Shown: positions 1 to 11,203, counted from the stretch's first letter. The stretch is 64,000 nucleotides of DNA from Branchinecta lynchi (GCA_023053575.1 JAKZAP010000021.1:18414212-18478211), one strand, 5' to 3'. Translations and numbers: made by a program. Notes: a model not told the origin generated them from the sequence alone.

Positions 1-500
1 TGACAAAACTAGCAAAACCCGGACTGACAGAAATTTCGATCGCTATACGGCACTTGGCTGAAGGACAAGTGCTATAAAAACCGGTTTTCTCCCAACAAAG
101 CTAGCTTCTCGCAAACGCTTGTCGTGAGCATGATACGCATCGAGAATAGGGAAACACGGCAATTGTGAAAATCAGTAAGGAGTCCTCCAGATTCCGGATT
201 TACCCTCCCTCCACTCCCCGCATGATATTCGGATCAGGGAAGTGACCATTTCAAACATAATCTTTTCAGGCCCCTGATACGCCTGCTAATTTCTATCGAC
301 CTAGCTTAAGTGGAAGTTACAAAACTAGCAAAACCCGGACTGACAGAAATTTCGATCGCTATACGGCACTTGGCTGAAGGACAAGTGCTATAAAAACCGG
401 TTTTCTCCCAACAAAGCTAGCTTCTCGCAAACACTTGTCGTGAGCATGATACGCATCGAGAATAGCGAAACACGGCAAGTGTGAAAATCAGTAAGGAGTC
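1..500 (-). repeat. Family 1 Helitron-like terminus, tandemly duplicated
   Basis: Positions 3-183 and 319-500 are near-identical direct copies with an offset of 316 bp. Both contain the family 1 terminal text in reverse orientation: a GCTAG-type tract (AACTAGCAAAACCCGG), CGATCGCTATACGGCACTTG, then GTGCTATAAAAACC. The intervening 184-318 carries the adjoining interior sequence (CTCCCTCCACTCCCC, CCTAGCTTAAGTGGAAG). I read this as a duplicated end of a family 1 element rather than a gene. Confidence 0.6.
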
Positions 501-660
501 GCTAGGAGGTTAAACTATACCGTATGAAATTTAGGTATTCGGGGTAACGACTTTGGAAAAAGGTTGCAGAGGCATTATAAGTACGACTGGGGAAGATCTG
601 CTGAGGACACTTGGCGGCCAGTCAGCTAATTCGAAAGAGGTTTAAAAGGCTGCAGCTATT

Positions 661-905
661 ATATATTCAAACAATGCATTAAACTGTCAGCTACGATGCT
701 TTGGCAGCGATATTTTGGCCCTGCTTTGCAAGGGTCCTTGTCAGGCTGTCAATCTTCAGGGTCAACAGGTCTGTTTCCTTCCCCGAAGTTGACCCTGAAG
801 ATTGACAGCCTGACGAGGACCCTTGCCAAGAAGGGCCGAAATGTCGCTGCCAAAGCATCGTAGCTGACATATCCGTTTTATGCATTATTTGAATATATGT
901 TTCAA
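661..905. repeat. Foldback (hairpin) element, copy 1
   Basis: Two arms (about 661-770 and 785-905) are inverted copies: TATTCAAACAATGCATTAAA at the left returns as its reverse complement at the right, and the CAGGCTGTCAATCTTCAGGG tract returns as CCCTGAAGATTGACAGCCTG. The short spacer is near 771-784. Each arm holds the hairpin core (GACCCTTGCCAAGAAGGG followed by CCGAAAT) shared with copies at 6305, 26465, 33132, 44100 and 46548. No coding capacity. Confidence 0.75.
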
Positions 906-1148
906 ATTCAGCTTGGACACAAGGAATATTTAGCTGCAGATATTGTTCGTGTGCCACAGGCCTGGACTGTCCTTCTGACCTGCAATTGGCGCGTTAACCC
1001 CTGGTTCACACAGACTGCCTTTCTGCGTTTTATTTTCGGGTGAACAAATTTCGGCACAGAGTATCGCAACGAACGCAGTATCTCTGAACCACGGGTAAGA
1101 CTGAGCTATGAGTTGGCTGGTAGCAGACGTTCCAAGAGTGTTACTAAC

Positions 1149-2196
1149 CTTCCACTGGTGCAAAGACCCATTCGAACTCAACAGGAACCGCCTTTAGTGA
1201 ATCCTCTTTAAAGCTTGCCTTACAAGTCAATTCTATCGTTTCTCTTTCCTTCTCCTCCTGGACCTTCTTTTTTGGGCTTATTGACAGTTGAAACACGTCA
1301 TCGCTGCACAGCAAGAGGCCACAAGTTCCCAAAGGGACTGCGCGATTGCCTTTTGGTTCTTCAGTAGTCACTGTTGGTTCATCATCATCACCCTCTAACA
1401 CACCGTCAATATTTCTGGAGATGGTTGACTTCATGAGTGACTTGTTCGATTCTGTAGTAACGTCAGAAGCATCGGCTTCGTTTCTGCCCTGCCCGTTTAC
1501 AGCGTCGGTATTCGTGCTGCGGCTGGTCGTATTCGAATGTTCGACTGCTTCTTCAGGTTTGGTTTTGGGCTTTTCTGATTCTGTAGTAACGTCAAAACCA
1601 TCGGCTTCGTTTCTGGCCTGCCCGTTTCCAGCGTCGGTATTCGAGCTACCGCTGGTCGGATTGGAATCTTTGACTGCTTCTTCAAGTTTGGTGTCGGAGG
1701 TGGAAGTATCGTCACTAGGTGGTTCGACGTCATCACCTTTCACTTGACTGTCAGTCGTCTGGCCACTGAGGGCTACCTGCTCTTCAGTATCGGCTAGTTT
1801 TGCCGATACTGCTACTGCTGATACAGCTGTAAACACTTTATCGTCTGTGAATCCATCCGGTAGCTCAAGTGGAAGGTCGTCAGTATCATTCATGAATTTT
1901 GCAGAAATGCTGTCAACTGGACCTAAAAAGTGACTTCCCTGGTCACTGGATCCGACCATTAGAATTGTATCGTCTGTTGAGTTTGCCAGTCGAGCAACGG
2001 GACGGACGTCAGTGTCATTCACAACATCTGCGGGAGTCTTGTCATTAGGACCTGATGTGCGACTTTCCTCGTTACTAGATCCATTCATCTTCATCACCAT
2101 ATAGGCTGGCGCATCAGTCGGCTTTTCTGGAATACCGTCGGCGCCGACATTCGAAGCACAGACTACGAGAAGTAGTACTGTGACAACGAACTTCAT
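1149..2196 (-). CDS. First coding exon of a secreted Asp/Ser/Thr-rich protein running into an Ig-like domain (partial)
   Basis: The ATG at 2196 opens a frame of 349 codons. Residues 1-19 form a signal peptide (MKFVV followed by a Leu/Val-rich core ending near CASNVGA). A long hydrophilic stretch rich in Asp, Thr, Ser, Glu and Asn follows, with several NST/NDT-type glycosylation sequons, and includes a direct repeat of 43 residues. The last about 45 residues are different: TIELTCKASF followed by FEWVF is the B-strand Cys and C-strand Trp pattern of an Ig-like domain. The frame reaches a donor (GAAG|GTTAGT) at 1149/1148, so the Ig fold should be completed by another exon; none is recognised between 1 and 1148. 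It is transcribed divergently from the exonuclease gene. Extracellular or cell-surface location is inferred; family and function are not recognised. Confidence 0.7.
1451..1708 (-). repeat. Coding tandem duplication, 2 x 129 bp
   Basis: The text TCTGTAGTAACGTCA recurs at 1451 and 1580, and the whole 129-bp unit is repeated with scattered substitutions. Being a multiple of three, it duplicates 43 residues of the secreted protein (blocks beginning LEEAV/PEEAV and ending DVTTES) and keeps the frame. Confidence 0.85.
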
Positions 2197-3534
2197 GTTG
2201 ACACCTGAATTACAACAGAACTAAGAGCCCGCGATAATGAAACGCCTGAATGTACGATTCAGCTTTCTTATCCGCACTGATAAGCACATTAGAGAACGAG
2301 CAAGCCTTCTGAAGTAAGTAAGGGGAGAATTTTGGGGGGAAGGAACTTTAGGGGCAGGGCGCTTGAACCATCCGGCTTGAACCATTAAAGAAAAGACGCC
2401 TAAATTTAACAAAAGATTTTGGTAAGAAAATTTTGGAGTCAAAGAGATTCCGCCACCTCCTTCCCGAACAACTCCCTGAACCGACTTACTCAACGAGACA
2501 CTCAAATTTACTCAAGCCGTTTCCAGCATCTAGTACCGCACGTCGGCTCCACTTATTCTCCCCCCTTGTTACTAATTATTTTAATAACCAATAAAATTTC
2601 ACGTTTGTTGTCCTGTTCGGTTCTTGATTTATTTCTGTATTTTGTCTTAAGTTTTGTTGTTGATGGTATATTATTTAGATGCCGTTAGTTATTAATGTGT
2701 GTTCATTTATTTTCTTTTTGTTGCCTATTATTTAGCTTTTGCTATTGTGGCAATTTTTCCATTAAACGTAAACCTAAAGTTAATGGAAAATAAATGTTTC
2801 GAGGTAATTAAAAATTCAGCGAGGTTCATCCGCATAGCTGCAAACCGTCAAAAAAACTTTATGTAAATAAACATGTTTGTTACGATGAGCATGTGATTTG
2901 TGATTTATTTTTCTTCTTTTGACTGTATTTCTCGTTGCCATGACTTGTGGGCTTTTTCATAAAACTGTCGTTATCATATGTGGACTGATAAGAAAGAATG
3001 AGTAGCCATCTTTCAGCGGAAGTGTTCTGTTTGCGAATTGAAATCATCGATTTGCAAGCGACGGAAAACAGTGCATGGCTTCACAAATCGTATTCAGCTT
3101 CAAATCAAATTAAAATCAGATAACAACTAAATGGCTTATAGACCAAGCCTCGTTTTTTATTCAGAGAGGTTTCCCATACATTGTTTTTCCTATGATGGTT
3201 CTGTAAATCTTTCATGTGTTCTCTCTTTTCGGCAGAAGTTTTGTCTTCCTAGTGAAAGACTCAATTCTCTCGACAGACTTTCCAGCAACTCTCATATGAG
3301 TATAGTTCAGTAAGAATGAAAACTGGCCTGAAATTGGCTGATTTTTTAGTTGATGTACCGTCTTTAGAGCTTTTACAATGTACAGGATCTGGAGCTTTGC
3401 CGCTTTTACTCTGAGAACAAAAAGCAGAAGCGCGAAATTCAGAAGTTTTAAAAAGCGGGAACTTTACCATAGAGAACAACCGAAACAACCAAACAACCAA
3501 GGAAGTGAACAATAAAGCTCTTTTATTTTTGGAA
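2197..3534. promoter_or_regulatory. Intergenic region between two divergent genes
   Basis: The start codons of the secreted-protein gene (2196, minus) and the exonuclease gene (3535, plus) face away from each other across this interval, so both promoters should lie here. The centre (about 2560-2900) is AT-rich with no recognisable repeat. No well-placed TATA box stands out, and I saw no convincing ORF. Confidence 0.4.
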
Positions 3535-3661
3535 ATGTCTAGGCCTAGACGGAGTGCTGCATCAAACGTGAAAGTTTCTTACAAAGAAAATGTGGAAATC
3601 TGTTCTGATGATGATCCAGATTTTAAGACTTCAAGCTCTAAGATGAGAAAGAGGAGAACAG
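3535..3661 (+). CDS. DEDDh exonuclease gene, exon 1
   Basis: The ATG at 3535 begins MSRPRRSAAS and the exon ends after 42 codons plus one base at the donor ACAG|GTAGGC. The peptide is basic at both ends (RPRR, KMRKRR) with an acidic centre (CSDDDPDF), as in a nuclear protein tail; nuclear location is inferred. An upstream GTG in the same frame (3505) is not used as a start in animals. Joining to exon 2 (phase 1) gives an uninterrupted frame. The assignment to this gene rests on phase and splice consensus; the peptide itself has no recognised domain, so it could be an unrelated exon, but all five exons fit without adjustment. Confidence 0.65.
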
Positions 3662-4262
3662 GTAGGCCTAAGCAGGTTTACCTTTATATCTCATTTCTAG
3701 TCATCTTTAATAAAGTCTGAAAATGGATACGTCAACTGAATTCTAGAAATCTGAATTCTCGCAGTCAGCTTGTGCCTGGCTTGTGCTGAAGCCTGAGTTC
3801 TTCAGTTTTACTGGGCAAACTGCATGCAGATCAAAGGACGTGGCAACATTGAAGGCAAACCAATTCTGGAAGAATTACTTATCTGCAGGTCGGAATCTAG
3901 GAATTTATTTCTGGGGTGGGGGGTGCAGTCTAGTACACTAGCCCCTTTTCAGGCACGGTGCTCAAACATCTAGCACCATGCCTGGGTGCTAGACGTTCAA
4001 GCACTGTACCTTGGATTTCATGTATGGTGCATGTATTTCAGTATACGGTGCATACATCAAAAACACAGTTTCTGTCATAACAACTGAGCGCCAGCTCGGA
4101 CAGGGCTGAAATTACTACCATGAATTAGAGAAATCAAAGACAATCCTTTATATATTTTTCACAACCAAAACAAAAGGGCTCGGCTGATGACAGATGTGAA
4201 AAACCTCATTTTCTTTTCTACATAGTCAAGGGTTTTGCATGCAAAGTGTCCTGTGCCTCAGT

Positions 4263-5617
4263 TTTTTGGGATCCCAAAACGTAAGTGGAGGGATACCTAT
4301 GACATCTCAAAAGTTGTCCGTCTGTCCATCCGTCCGTCCGTCTGTAAGCACGATAACTCTCGAAGGGAATGAGATATTTTGATGAAACTTGGTGTGAGGA
4401 TTCGTTGGGTCGTCAGACCAGTCAAGTTCGTAGATGGGCTTTGTAGCCCTACATTTAGGGGTGGAGTAGGGGTTTCAGATTAAGGGGCAAACAAAGTATT
4501 TTGAAACAGCTAATGTGATAGTCGATTATGAGGTAAGAAGACATGCTGAACACGATGGTGAAAACCATTTTGTCATCAAACAAGTAGTTCGCCCGGAATC
4601 CGGCCAAAACCGGAAAGTTTGGTAAAAGTAAAAGTTTTATTTTAAGTTGATTAGATGTTGGATATAGGGGTAAGAAGAAATGCTGAAGACGACGGTGAAA
4701 ACCATTTTCTCGACGGACAAGTAGTTTGCCCGGAATCCGGCCCAAACCGGAAAGTTTGTTAAAAGTAAAAGTTTTATTTTAAGTTGATTAGATGTTCGAT
4801 TTAGGGGTATGAAGACATGCTGAAGACGATGGTGAAAACCATTTTCTCGACGGACAAGTAGTTCGCCCGGAATCCGGCCCAAACCGGAAAGTTTGTTAAA
4901 AGGAAAAGTTTTATTTTAAGTTGATTAGATATTCGATGTAGGGGTAGGAAGACACGATGAACACGGTGGTGAAAACCATTTTCTCGACGGACAAGTAGTT
5001 CGCCCGGAATCCGGCCCAAACCGGAAAGTTTGTTAAAATTAAAAGTCTTAATTGAAGTTGATTAGATGTTCGATTTAGGGCAAGAAGACATGCTGAACAC
5101 TTCTGTGAAAACAATTTTCTATCCGGATATGTAGTTCGCCCGGAATCCGGCCAAAACCGGAAAATTGGTAGAAGTTAAAGTTTTATTTCTAGTTGATTAG
5201 ATAACCGATTTAGGGGTAAGAAGAGATGCTGAATCCATGTGCGACAATCACATTTTACCTGGACATATAGTTCGACCGGAATCCGGCTAGAGTCGGAAAA
5301 TTTGTTATAAGTTAAATTTTTATTTGAAGTTGATTAGATGTTCATTATTGGGGAAAGAAGATACCCTGAGTTCATTTTTTAGCTTTCTTTTTTTCGCCGG
5401 ACAATTAGTTCTGGAGTTTGGCCGAAATCAGGAAATTGGTTGTACTGGCAGGAAGTTTTTCTCAGATGATTAGCTATTTGGCCTTAAGCTGTTTCTGAAT
5501 TTTTAATTGTAAAAATATTGAAGGAGTCTGGCGATGACTGGATCTGGCTAAGACAAGACCCAGTTGTCCGGATCAGATATTGAATTTTTGGGATCCCATC
5601 GAAACCTTTGGTCTTGT
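4263..5617 (-). mobile_element. Family 2 Helitron-like element nested in the hAT-like element
   Basis: It is bounded by TTTTTTGGGATCCCAAAA on the left and GGGATCCCATCGAAACC...GGTCTTG on the right, the same ends as the copy at 12991-14032 in opposite orientation. It contains a (TCCG/TCTG) microsatellite near 4319-4345 and about seven 137-bp monomers. The empty site at about 49055-49090 shows insertion into a T-rich target (CAGC-TTTTT-CTACC). Terminal palindromes, internal monomers, a tetranucleotide microsatellite and T-rich targets match the description of Helentron-associated (HINE/pearl) elements. Confidence 0.7.
4455..5345 (-). repeat. 137-bp monomer array inside the family 2 element
   Basis: The landmark GCCCGGAATC occurs at 4591, 4728, 4865, 5002 and 5138, then as GACCGGAATC at 5274: spacings of 136-137 bp. 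Each monomer has the order TTTTATTTTAAGTTGATTAG, GATGGTGAAAACCATTTT, GACAAGTAGTTCGCCCGGAA. Short overlapping reading frames across it arise from the repetition and are not genes. Confidence 0.9.
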
Positions 5618-6169
5618 TCTACCTAGCAGCCAACCAGAATATTGGCTCTTGGAGAATAGATAGGGAAAATACATGGAAAATAGATAGGGTGCTGTTAGGT
5701 TTTTCATCTCCATCATAATTAGAGCCCTTTTCTTTTTGTTGTGAAAAATATTTAAAGGATTGTCTTTGATTTCTCTAATTCATAGTAGTAATTTCAGCCC
5801 TGTCCGAGCCGGTGCTCAGTTGTGATGACAGAAACTGTAGTTTTTCTGTATGCACTGTATACTGAAATCCATGCACCATACATGAAATCCAAGGTACAGT
5901 GCTTGAACATCTAGCACCCAGGCATGGTGCTAGACGTTTGAGCACCGTGCCTGAAATGGGACTAGTGTACTAGACTGGGGGGTGCCTGCAGGTTTGACTA
6001 AAAGGAACAAAAAAGACATGGATCGGAGGTTAAAGCCTATACAAAAAATTAGTTGTGTATGTTTTGGGTGGGGGATTTGAACCCCCTGCTTGTCTGGCAA
6101 GAAAATAAAATTTAGTGATGGATTCATTAAGTGTTTGCATACCTACCCAATGTGAACCTCATTTGTTTA

Positions 6170-6935
6170 CAAGAAATTTCCGGTTTTGCTGGATTCTGGA
6201 TGAACTTTAATTAACTTAAATTAATTTCAGCTCTAGATTCGACAGGTCTCCTCACCCTGTATCAACTGTCTTGTTGGGTTATACAACTTCCTGGCAGATT
6301 TCAGGATTCATATATTCAAACAATTCATAAAACAGATATGTCTGCAGGTGCAGGGTCTTCCTTCTCCAACATGGTCCCTGAAGTTCAGCAGCCTGACAAG
6401 GACCCTGCTAAGAAGGGAAAAAAATATGGCTACTAAAGTATTGTAGCTGACATATCTGCTTTACAAATTGTTCTGATATATGTTTCCCAGTCAGTCTTGG
6501 CTCCGGGAGTATATTTTTCTGCTTTTTTTTTCAGTTTCAAAATGGATTCAGCTTTGTTGCCTCACCCCGATATTAAAGTCCGAATCAACTTCAGATAAAA
6601 CTTTTACTTTTATCTAATTTTCCAGTTTTGGCTGGATTCTGGGTGAACTGCTTGTCTGGGGAGAAAATAAATTCATATTTGGATTCAACATGTCTCCTTA
6701 CCCCTGAATTGACTAGCACATTAACTTTTAAAAAATGATTTTTCACCCCTTAATTTGAAACCCCCTACCCCACCCCTAAATACAGAGACAGAGAAACTTA
6801 ACCTGTACTCTGGCCCAAAGAATCTTCATACCAACTTTGAAAAAAATATCTTAAACCCTTCGAGAGTTACTGTGCGAACAGATGGACAGAGAGACAGATG
6901 GACAAACTTTGGGAAGTCATAGGTTCGGAAAAAAA
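6170..6935. repeat. Degenerate family 2 element with a foldback insertion
   Basis: Fragments such as TTTTGCTGGATTCTGG, CTTGTCTGGGGAGAAAAT and the end block with CTTCGAGAGTTACTGTG and ACAGATGGACAGAGAGAC are decayed versions of the family 2 monomer and terminus. The foldback element at 6305-6490 interrupts it. Confidence 0.55.
6305..6490. repeat. Foldback element, copy 2 (decayed)
   Basis: TATATTCAAACAATTCATAA on the left and ACAAATTGTTCTGATATATG on the right form diverged inverted ends. The centre keeps CAGCCTGACAAGGACCCTGC and TAAGAAGGGAAAAA, a mutated form of the shared core hairpin. Confidence 0.55.
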
Positions 6936-7141
6936 AGCACTACCGCATAAAGCTCATCCAGCTTTTTGTATTGAAACTGGCATTGTGTCAACGTGGCGTA
7001 AGGCTGTGATTTGTGGGTATTTCTCCATTTTACTCTTGGGCAGTTCAAGCACTGCTGTCCTTATGGCCCAGTGTCATTGGGAACAATGGCATTGTCAATG
7101 CCAGTGGTAAGATGAAGACTCAGAATGCCCATCATAGTCCC

Positions 7142-7258
7142 CCCCCCCCAATGTGGTCGGCCAGTCGGTAAGAAAATAGCCGAGTCGGATCGAAGCCCCG
7201 CGATTTTTCGTCAAACAGTTGGTTCTTTTTCTCCCCCCCCCCCCCAAAAAAAAAAACA
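7142..7258. repeat. Homopolymer-bounded repeat fragment
   Basis: A C9 run, then AATGTGGTCGGCCAGTCGGT, and at the far side a C14 run followed by A10. A related CCAGTCTGTAAAAAATA segment occurs near 46826. The element class is not recognised, and homopolymer lengths here may be unreliable. Confidence 0.4.
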
Positions 7259-7923
7259 CTTTGGCTAGTAAGGCTAGTAACACCGTACTCTGTAGACAGT
7301 GTTGGTGACATCGGTCTTGGCCCTTGGGTGGCAGTGTCCTCTGCTCACAGCTACCTGACAGCTACTCACATCTCTCCTTGGCCGAATTATTTCTTGACAA
7401 AGGCAAAGCAGCAAACCTAACAAAAAGAAAAAGATGGCAGCTGGATGGGAACCCGCTTGAGATGCTCCCAGTGGAACAGTTTTGCTTGTCAAGGTTATTT
7501 GCACGTCCAGGCTGTCTAGGGTAATCAACTGTCATTGACGAAGTGTGATTGACGGGAAATTGGCGACAAAAGTTAACTGACTTTCAAAAAATCGTAGCCT
7601 ACTAAACAATTACATATGGGGGTGGGGGATGGGAGTGTCCCCTATCGGTGAAAAAAAACAAGCTGGTGCGGAGTGTCGCGTTTTTCCTCAAAAGTGCTTA
7701 TTTTTCTTAACATTCGTTTTCTTCTGTTGGATATGTCAGATGGTCATGGAAGTAACATTTAAGTATTGCCCTTCTTTAGATTCATAAATATATATCTGCA
7801 TCGTTCAAACTTAGTCATTAATATATACCTGCTTTGATCAAAGCAAGTGCAGAGGGTGCAAAAGCGATTGAGGAGATAAAATAGCAAAAACAATATGAGT
7901 GTTTGACTTTAGCTTCAGTTTTT

Positions 7924-9711
7924 ATGTCACTTGCCCTTTGGCCAAGTGTCATATAGCTATCGCAATTTATGTCCGTCCCTCTGTCTGTCAGTCTGTCGAT
8001 CGGTCCGGGTTTTGCTAGTTTGGGCACTTCCACATAAGCTAGGACGCTGAAACTTGGCAGGCATATCAGGGACCCCAAAAGAATAAGTTATAAACATAGA
8101 CTTCACCGGTCAGAGCATCGTGGGGGAGTGGAGGGAGGGGGAATCCGGAATATTGAGGTATTTATAACTTTTGAACGGGTGATTGGATCTTAATGAAACT
8201 TGATATTTGAAAAGACCTCGTGTTTCAGACGACCCACTTCAAATGCGAACTGGATCCGGTGACTTTGGGGGGAGTTGGAGGGGGGAACCGGAAATCTTGG
8301 GACACGCTAGAGTGGAGGGATCGGGATGAAACTTAGTGGGAAGAACAAGCACAAGTCCTAGATACATCATTGACATAACCGGACCGGGTTCGAGCACTCT
8401 GGGGGGGGGGGGGGGGGGGGGGGGTGAATTCTGGTGATCCAGCGAGTTCGGTATTTCCTGATGTATTAGGATGATGAAACTCGGCAGGAATATGAGGGAT
8501 CCGAATTGACAGACTTGAGAAATAGTCGTTTGCACGATCCGAACATGTGACTTTGGGGGGAGTTGGAGGGAGGAACCGGAAATCTTGGGAAACGCTAGAG
8601 TGGAGGGGTCGGGATGAAACTTAGTGAGAAGAACAAGCACAAGTCCTAGATACATCATTGACATAACCTGACCGGATTCGAGCACTGTGGGGTGAGCTGG
8701 GGAGGGGGAATTCTGGTGATCCAGCGAGTTCAGTATTTCCTGATGTAATAGAATGATGAAACTCGACAGGAATATGAGGGATCCGAATTGACAGACTTGA
8801 GAATAGTCGTTTGCACGAATCGAACATCGTGGGGGGACTGATGGGATGGGGAATCCGGAACCTTGTAGCCTTTATAACTTAAGAACGGGCGATCGGATTT
8901 GAATGAAACTTGGCAAGTGGAAAGAGCTATTGTCTCAGATGTTCCATGGTAAAGTCCGGACCGGATCTGGTATTTGGGGGGGGGAGTTGGACGGGGGCAC
9001 CGGAATTCTTTTAAAACGCTCAGTGTGGAGGGGTCGGGATGGAATTTGGTGGGAAGAACAAGCATATGCATTAGATAAGTTCTTGACAGAACCTGATTAT
9101 ATTGGGGCTCTTTGGGGAAGTTGGAGGGGGCTTCCCGGAATTCCGATGATCGCGAGACAGGATACTTCCAGATGTGATAAGGACGATAAAACTTGGCAGG
9201 CATAACCGTGTCCATGCGGACACGGTTTGGGTAGGGGGAAAACTTTGTGTCCTGAAACTTTGTGACATGCACACAAACCAAACGGATGGGCAGAATGGGA
9301 TGCAAGTTGGACAGTAATAAGTTTATGCGCTCAGATTTGTCATCTGGCGTCCGAACCGGATCTGACCTAGGTAGGAGGAGGATGAAGCGGGAATCGAAAA
9401 TTTGCCCGATTCGAGTTAAACTTGATGGACGGGAAGAGGAGATGTTAGAGATGCGAAGTTTATGTGCCCCAGTCGTAAGGACTCCCCACAGTGGGGGGGG
9501 GAGTCCTTGAAATGTTAAAAGAGTGAGGTGATTTGAATGGAACTTGGAAAGTAGAGAGATTGAATGCCTTAGATGACACATTTTCTGGTCTGGACGGAAC
9601 CAAGCACGGTGGGGAGGGTATATCGGAATTCCCGGAAAAATGCCAGATTTATTTTCTCGTTTCTCACGCCCCCTACTCATAACTAGTGCCATATGAGCTC
9701 GTAGCTCTTGC
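7924..9711 (+). mobile_element. Family 1 Helitron-like element, diverged copy
   Basis: It opens with ATGTCACTTG...CAAGTGTCATATAGC and a TCTGTC/TCAGTC microsatellite (7977-8003), continues with repeated modules containing GATGAAACTTGG- or GATGAAACTCGG-like cores next to GGGGGGAGTTGGAGG, and ends with CATATGAGCTCGTAGCTCTTG before CTTTT. Two modules (about 8260-8560 and 8560-8830) are duplicated. The open frames on both strands (for example 8730-9692, minus) simply read through these modules. Confidence 0.75.
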
Positions 9712-10286
9712 TTTTGCTTGGGTTACCATTTTCACCTAGTATTGCGCACAAACATTTGTTAGGTTTAATTTTCATCGACATTCATCTGAATTGTTCAAAG
9801 TTAAGTGACGTCCAAAGTAAGAAACCTCTACTATACATTTACCGTGACGTTGCACGCAAGTGTGCATACATTCATTTGCTGGAAAGTCGGTCCCTTAGGC
9901 TAGTACTACTTGTTCTACAATTTTAAGGGTTCTTATTGTTACAGCAAAAACGTATCGTAGGCTGGGGCATACAGTAACATAATTTTCCACCATAAGAGCC
10001 ACATTTTCCTTGTCAGAGTACCAAAGAAATAGCTTTTTTTTCACAGGTTTTCTAGAGTTGGACACAGAATTTTGTTCTATCTTTCAATCGCTCAAACTGA
10101 CATTGACAAAGTTCAACTTTGGATCCACCATCCTTCAATTATTCCCTCCTCTGTTCATTTTGGGGATTCATATTTTACAACGTCCCTCCTGGTGCGAGGT
10201 AAATAGTAAATAGTTACTAGTCAATCGCTGCTTGTATTCTGGTTTCTTTTGGTGTGTTTATTTTTTGTTTCCATCCTCTCTCCTAG
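9712..10286. other. Intron 1, unassigned part
   Basis: Nothing recognisable besides unique-looking intron sequence and the polypyrimidine tract (TTTTTTGTTTCCATCCTCTCTCCTAG, cut at 10286) that serves exon 2. Confidence 0.4.
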
Positions 10287-10419
10287 CTCCTCAAGCCTCT
10301 TTGAAAGCAAGCAACCATGAGAATGCAGATGAGACTGATGCAGAAGTCAATCCAAAAAATAGCAAAAGAAGACACACTGTGCCTGAGGCAGAAGCTAAGA
10401 CTGGTCAGTTGGATGTCAG
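10287..10419 (+). CDS. DEDDh exonuclease gene, exon 2
   Basis: Bounded by CTCCTAG|CT and GTCAG|GTAGGC. It enters in phase 1, completing an Ala codon with exon 1, and leaves with two bases of a Ser codon. The peptide (PQASLKASN...KRRHTVPEAE...GQLDV) is low-complexity, charged and contains a KRRH basic patch, so it reads as a disordered N-terminal linker before the nuclease domain. No domain is recognised. Support comes from the splice sites and from frame continuity with exons 1 and 3. Confidence 0.7.
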
Positions 10420-11203
10420 GTAGGCAAGCATCATCAAGTTTCTGTTCTCTCATTTTCTTGTTTATTTCTTTAATACATTCAGTGTTCAACATTCAGCGAC
10501 TTTTTTTTATATAAAGCTTAAAGCACAATGGACACTTCTAATGCTTTACTTTGTATTAAATGCTTCACAAATAAACATTTCCGACTTCCTTTAGAAGACG
10601 CGACGAAAATCGGCCGTTTTCTTGTTATCCCTTGTCTTTACCTCTCTGGCATTTCGGCGATCCAAATCTTAGGAGCTGGGATATCTGGCAGGAAATTCAA
10701 AAACTCCCAGCAATGCTTGATAGAAAAGGATACATTTGAGATGTCACCAAAGTCAAGCCGTAGATGCAGTTTACCTGATTGTTCGAGTGTTTCATCAGGA
10801 GTTCCATGGCTTAAACTGCCTATTAAAAGTTTTCTTTGTGGAATAGTGTTGTGAAGCTTGATGAGCTTGCTTTATAATATGTACCAGAATATGCAATAAG
10901 CTTATAAAAATAATATAGCTAAAAAAATCATTCAAAAACAAATAACCTATTCAAGTCTGAATTATTCAAGCTGATTTATGCATAAAATAAGTAATATAAG
11001 AAACATCACTTTTATCTTTGTCCAAGCTAGTAAATTGAGCATGTACTGGCCCAAAAAATTGCGCTTTGAAATATCAAAAAGAGGAAACTGTTGAAAAAGC
11101 TGCTGATCTAGGGGGTAAGCATTGTTCCTAGGTTCTTACAGAGTGGGATTGGGGTAGTTTGCTGTGCCCATTGAACTTTAAGTCAAGTTATGAAAGAAAT
11201 AGA
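10420..11203. other. Intron 2, unassigned part
   Basis: A frame of 108 codons at 10528-10854 has no recognisable domain and lacks context for an exon. The remainder is AT-rich intron sequence. Confidence 0.35.

Larger units (their letters stand above)
3926..5977. mobile_element. hAT-like non-autonomous element, long TIR, carrying a nested insertion
   Basis: The left end CAGTCTAGTACACTAG (3926) is matched by the right end CTAGTGTACTAGACTG (5977), and the inverted similarity extends about 270 bp inward. CAG...CTG termini and flanking GGGGGTG on both sides (7 bp, in a G run) fit hAT-type target duplication. A second copy lies at about 48706-49402. The two together show that 4263-5617 is a later insertion. 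No transposase remnant is visible. Confidence 0.75.

Noticed and set aside
661..905. Rho-independent terminator-like hairpin
   Set aside because: Arms over 100 bp long, dispersed in several copies: a foldback mobile element.
1346..1747. Plus-strand frame of 133 codons
   Set aside because: Mirror of the Ser/Thr/Asp-rich secreted protein on the opposite strand, which has a signal peptide and a donor site.
4455..5114. Four overlapping minus-strand frames with shared MGRIPGELL starts
   Set aside because: They are successive 137-bp monomers of family 2; 137 is not a multiple of three and every frame is short.
8730..9692. A 320-codon minus-strand open frame
   Set aside because: It reads through family 1 modules; the same KFH-x-(D/N)P-type peptide appears wherever a module is translated and shifts frame between modules, so it follows from repeated DNA, not from coding selection.
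10528..10854. 108-codon frame as an extra exon
   Set aside because: It begins with ATG inside an intron whose flanking exons join in frame without it; no recognisable domain.
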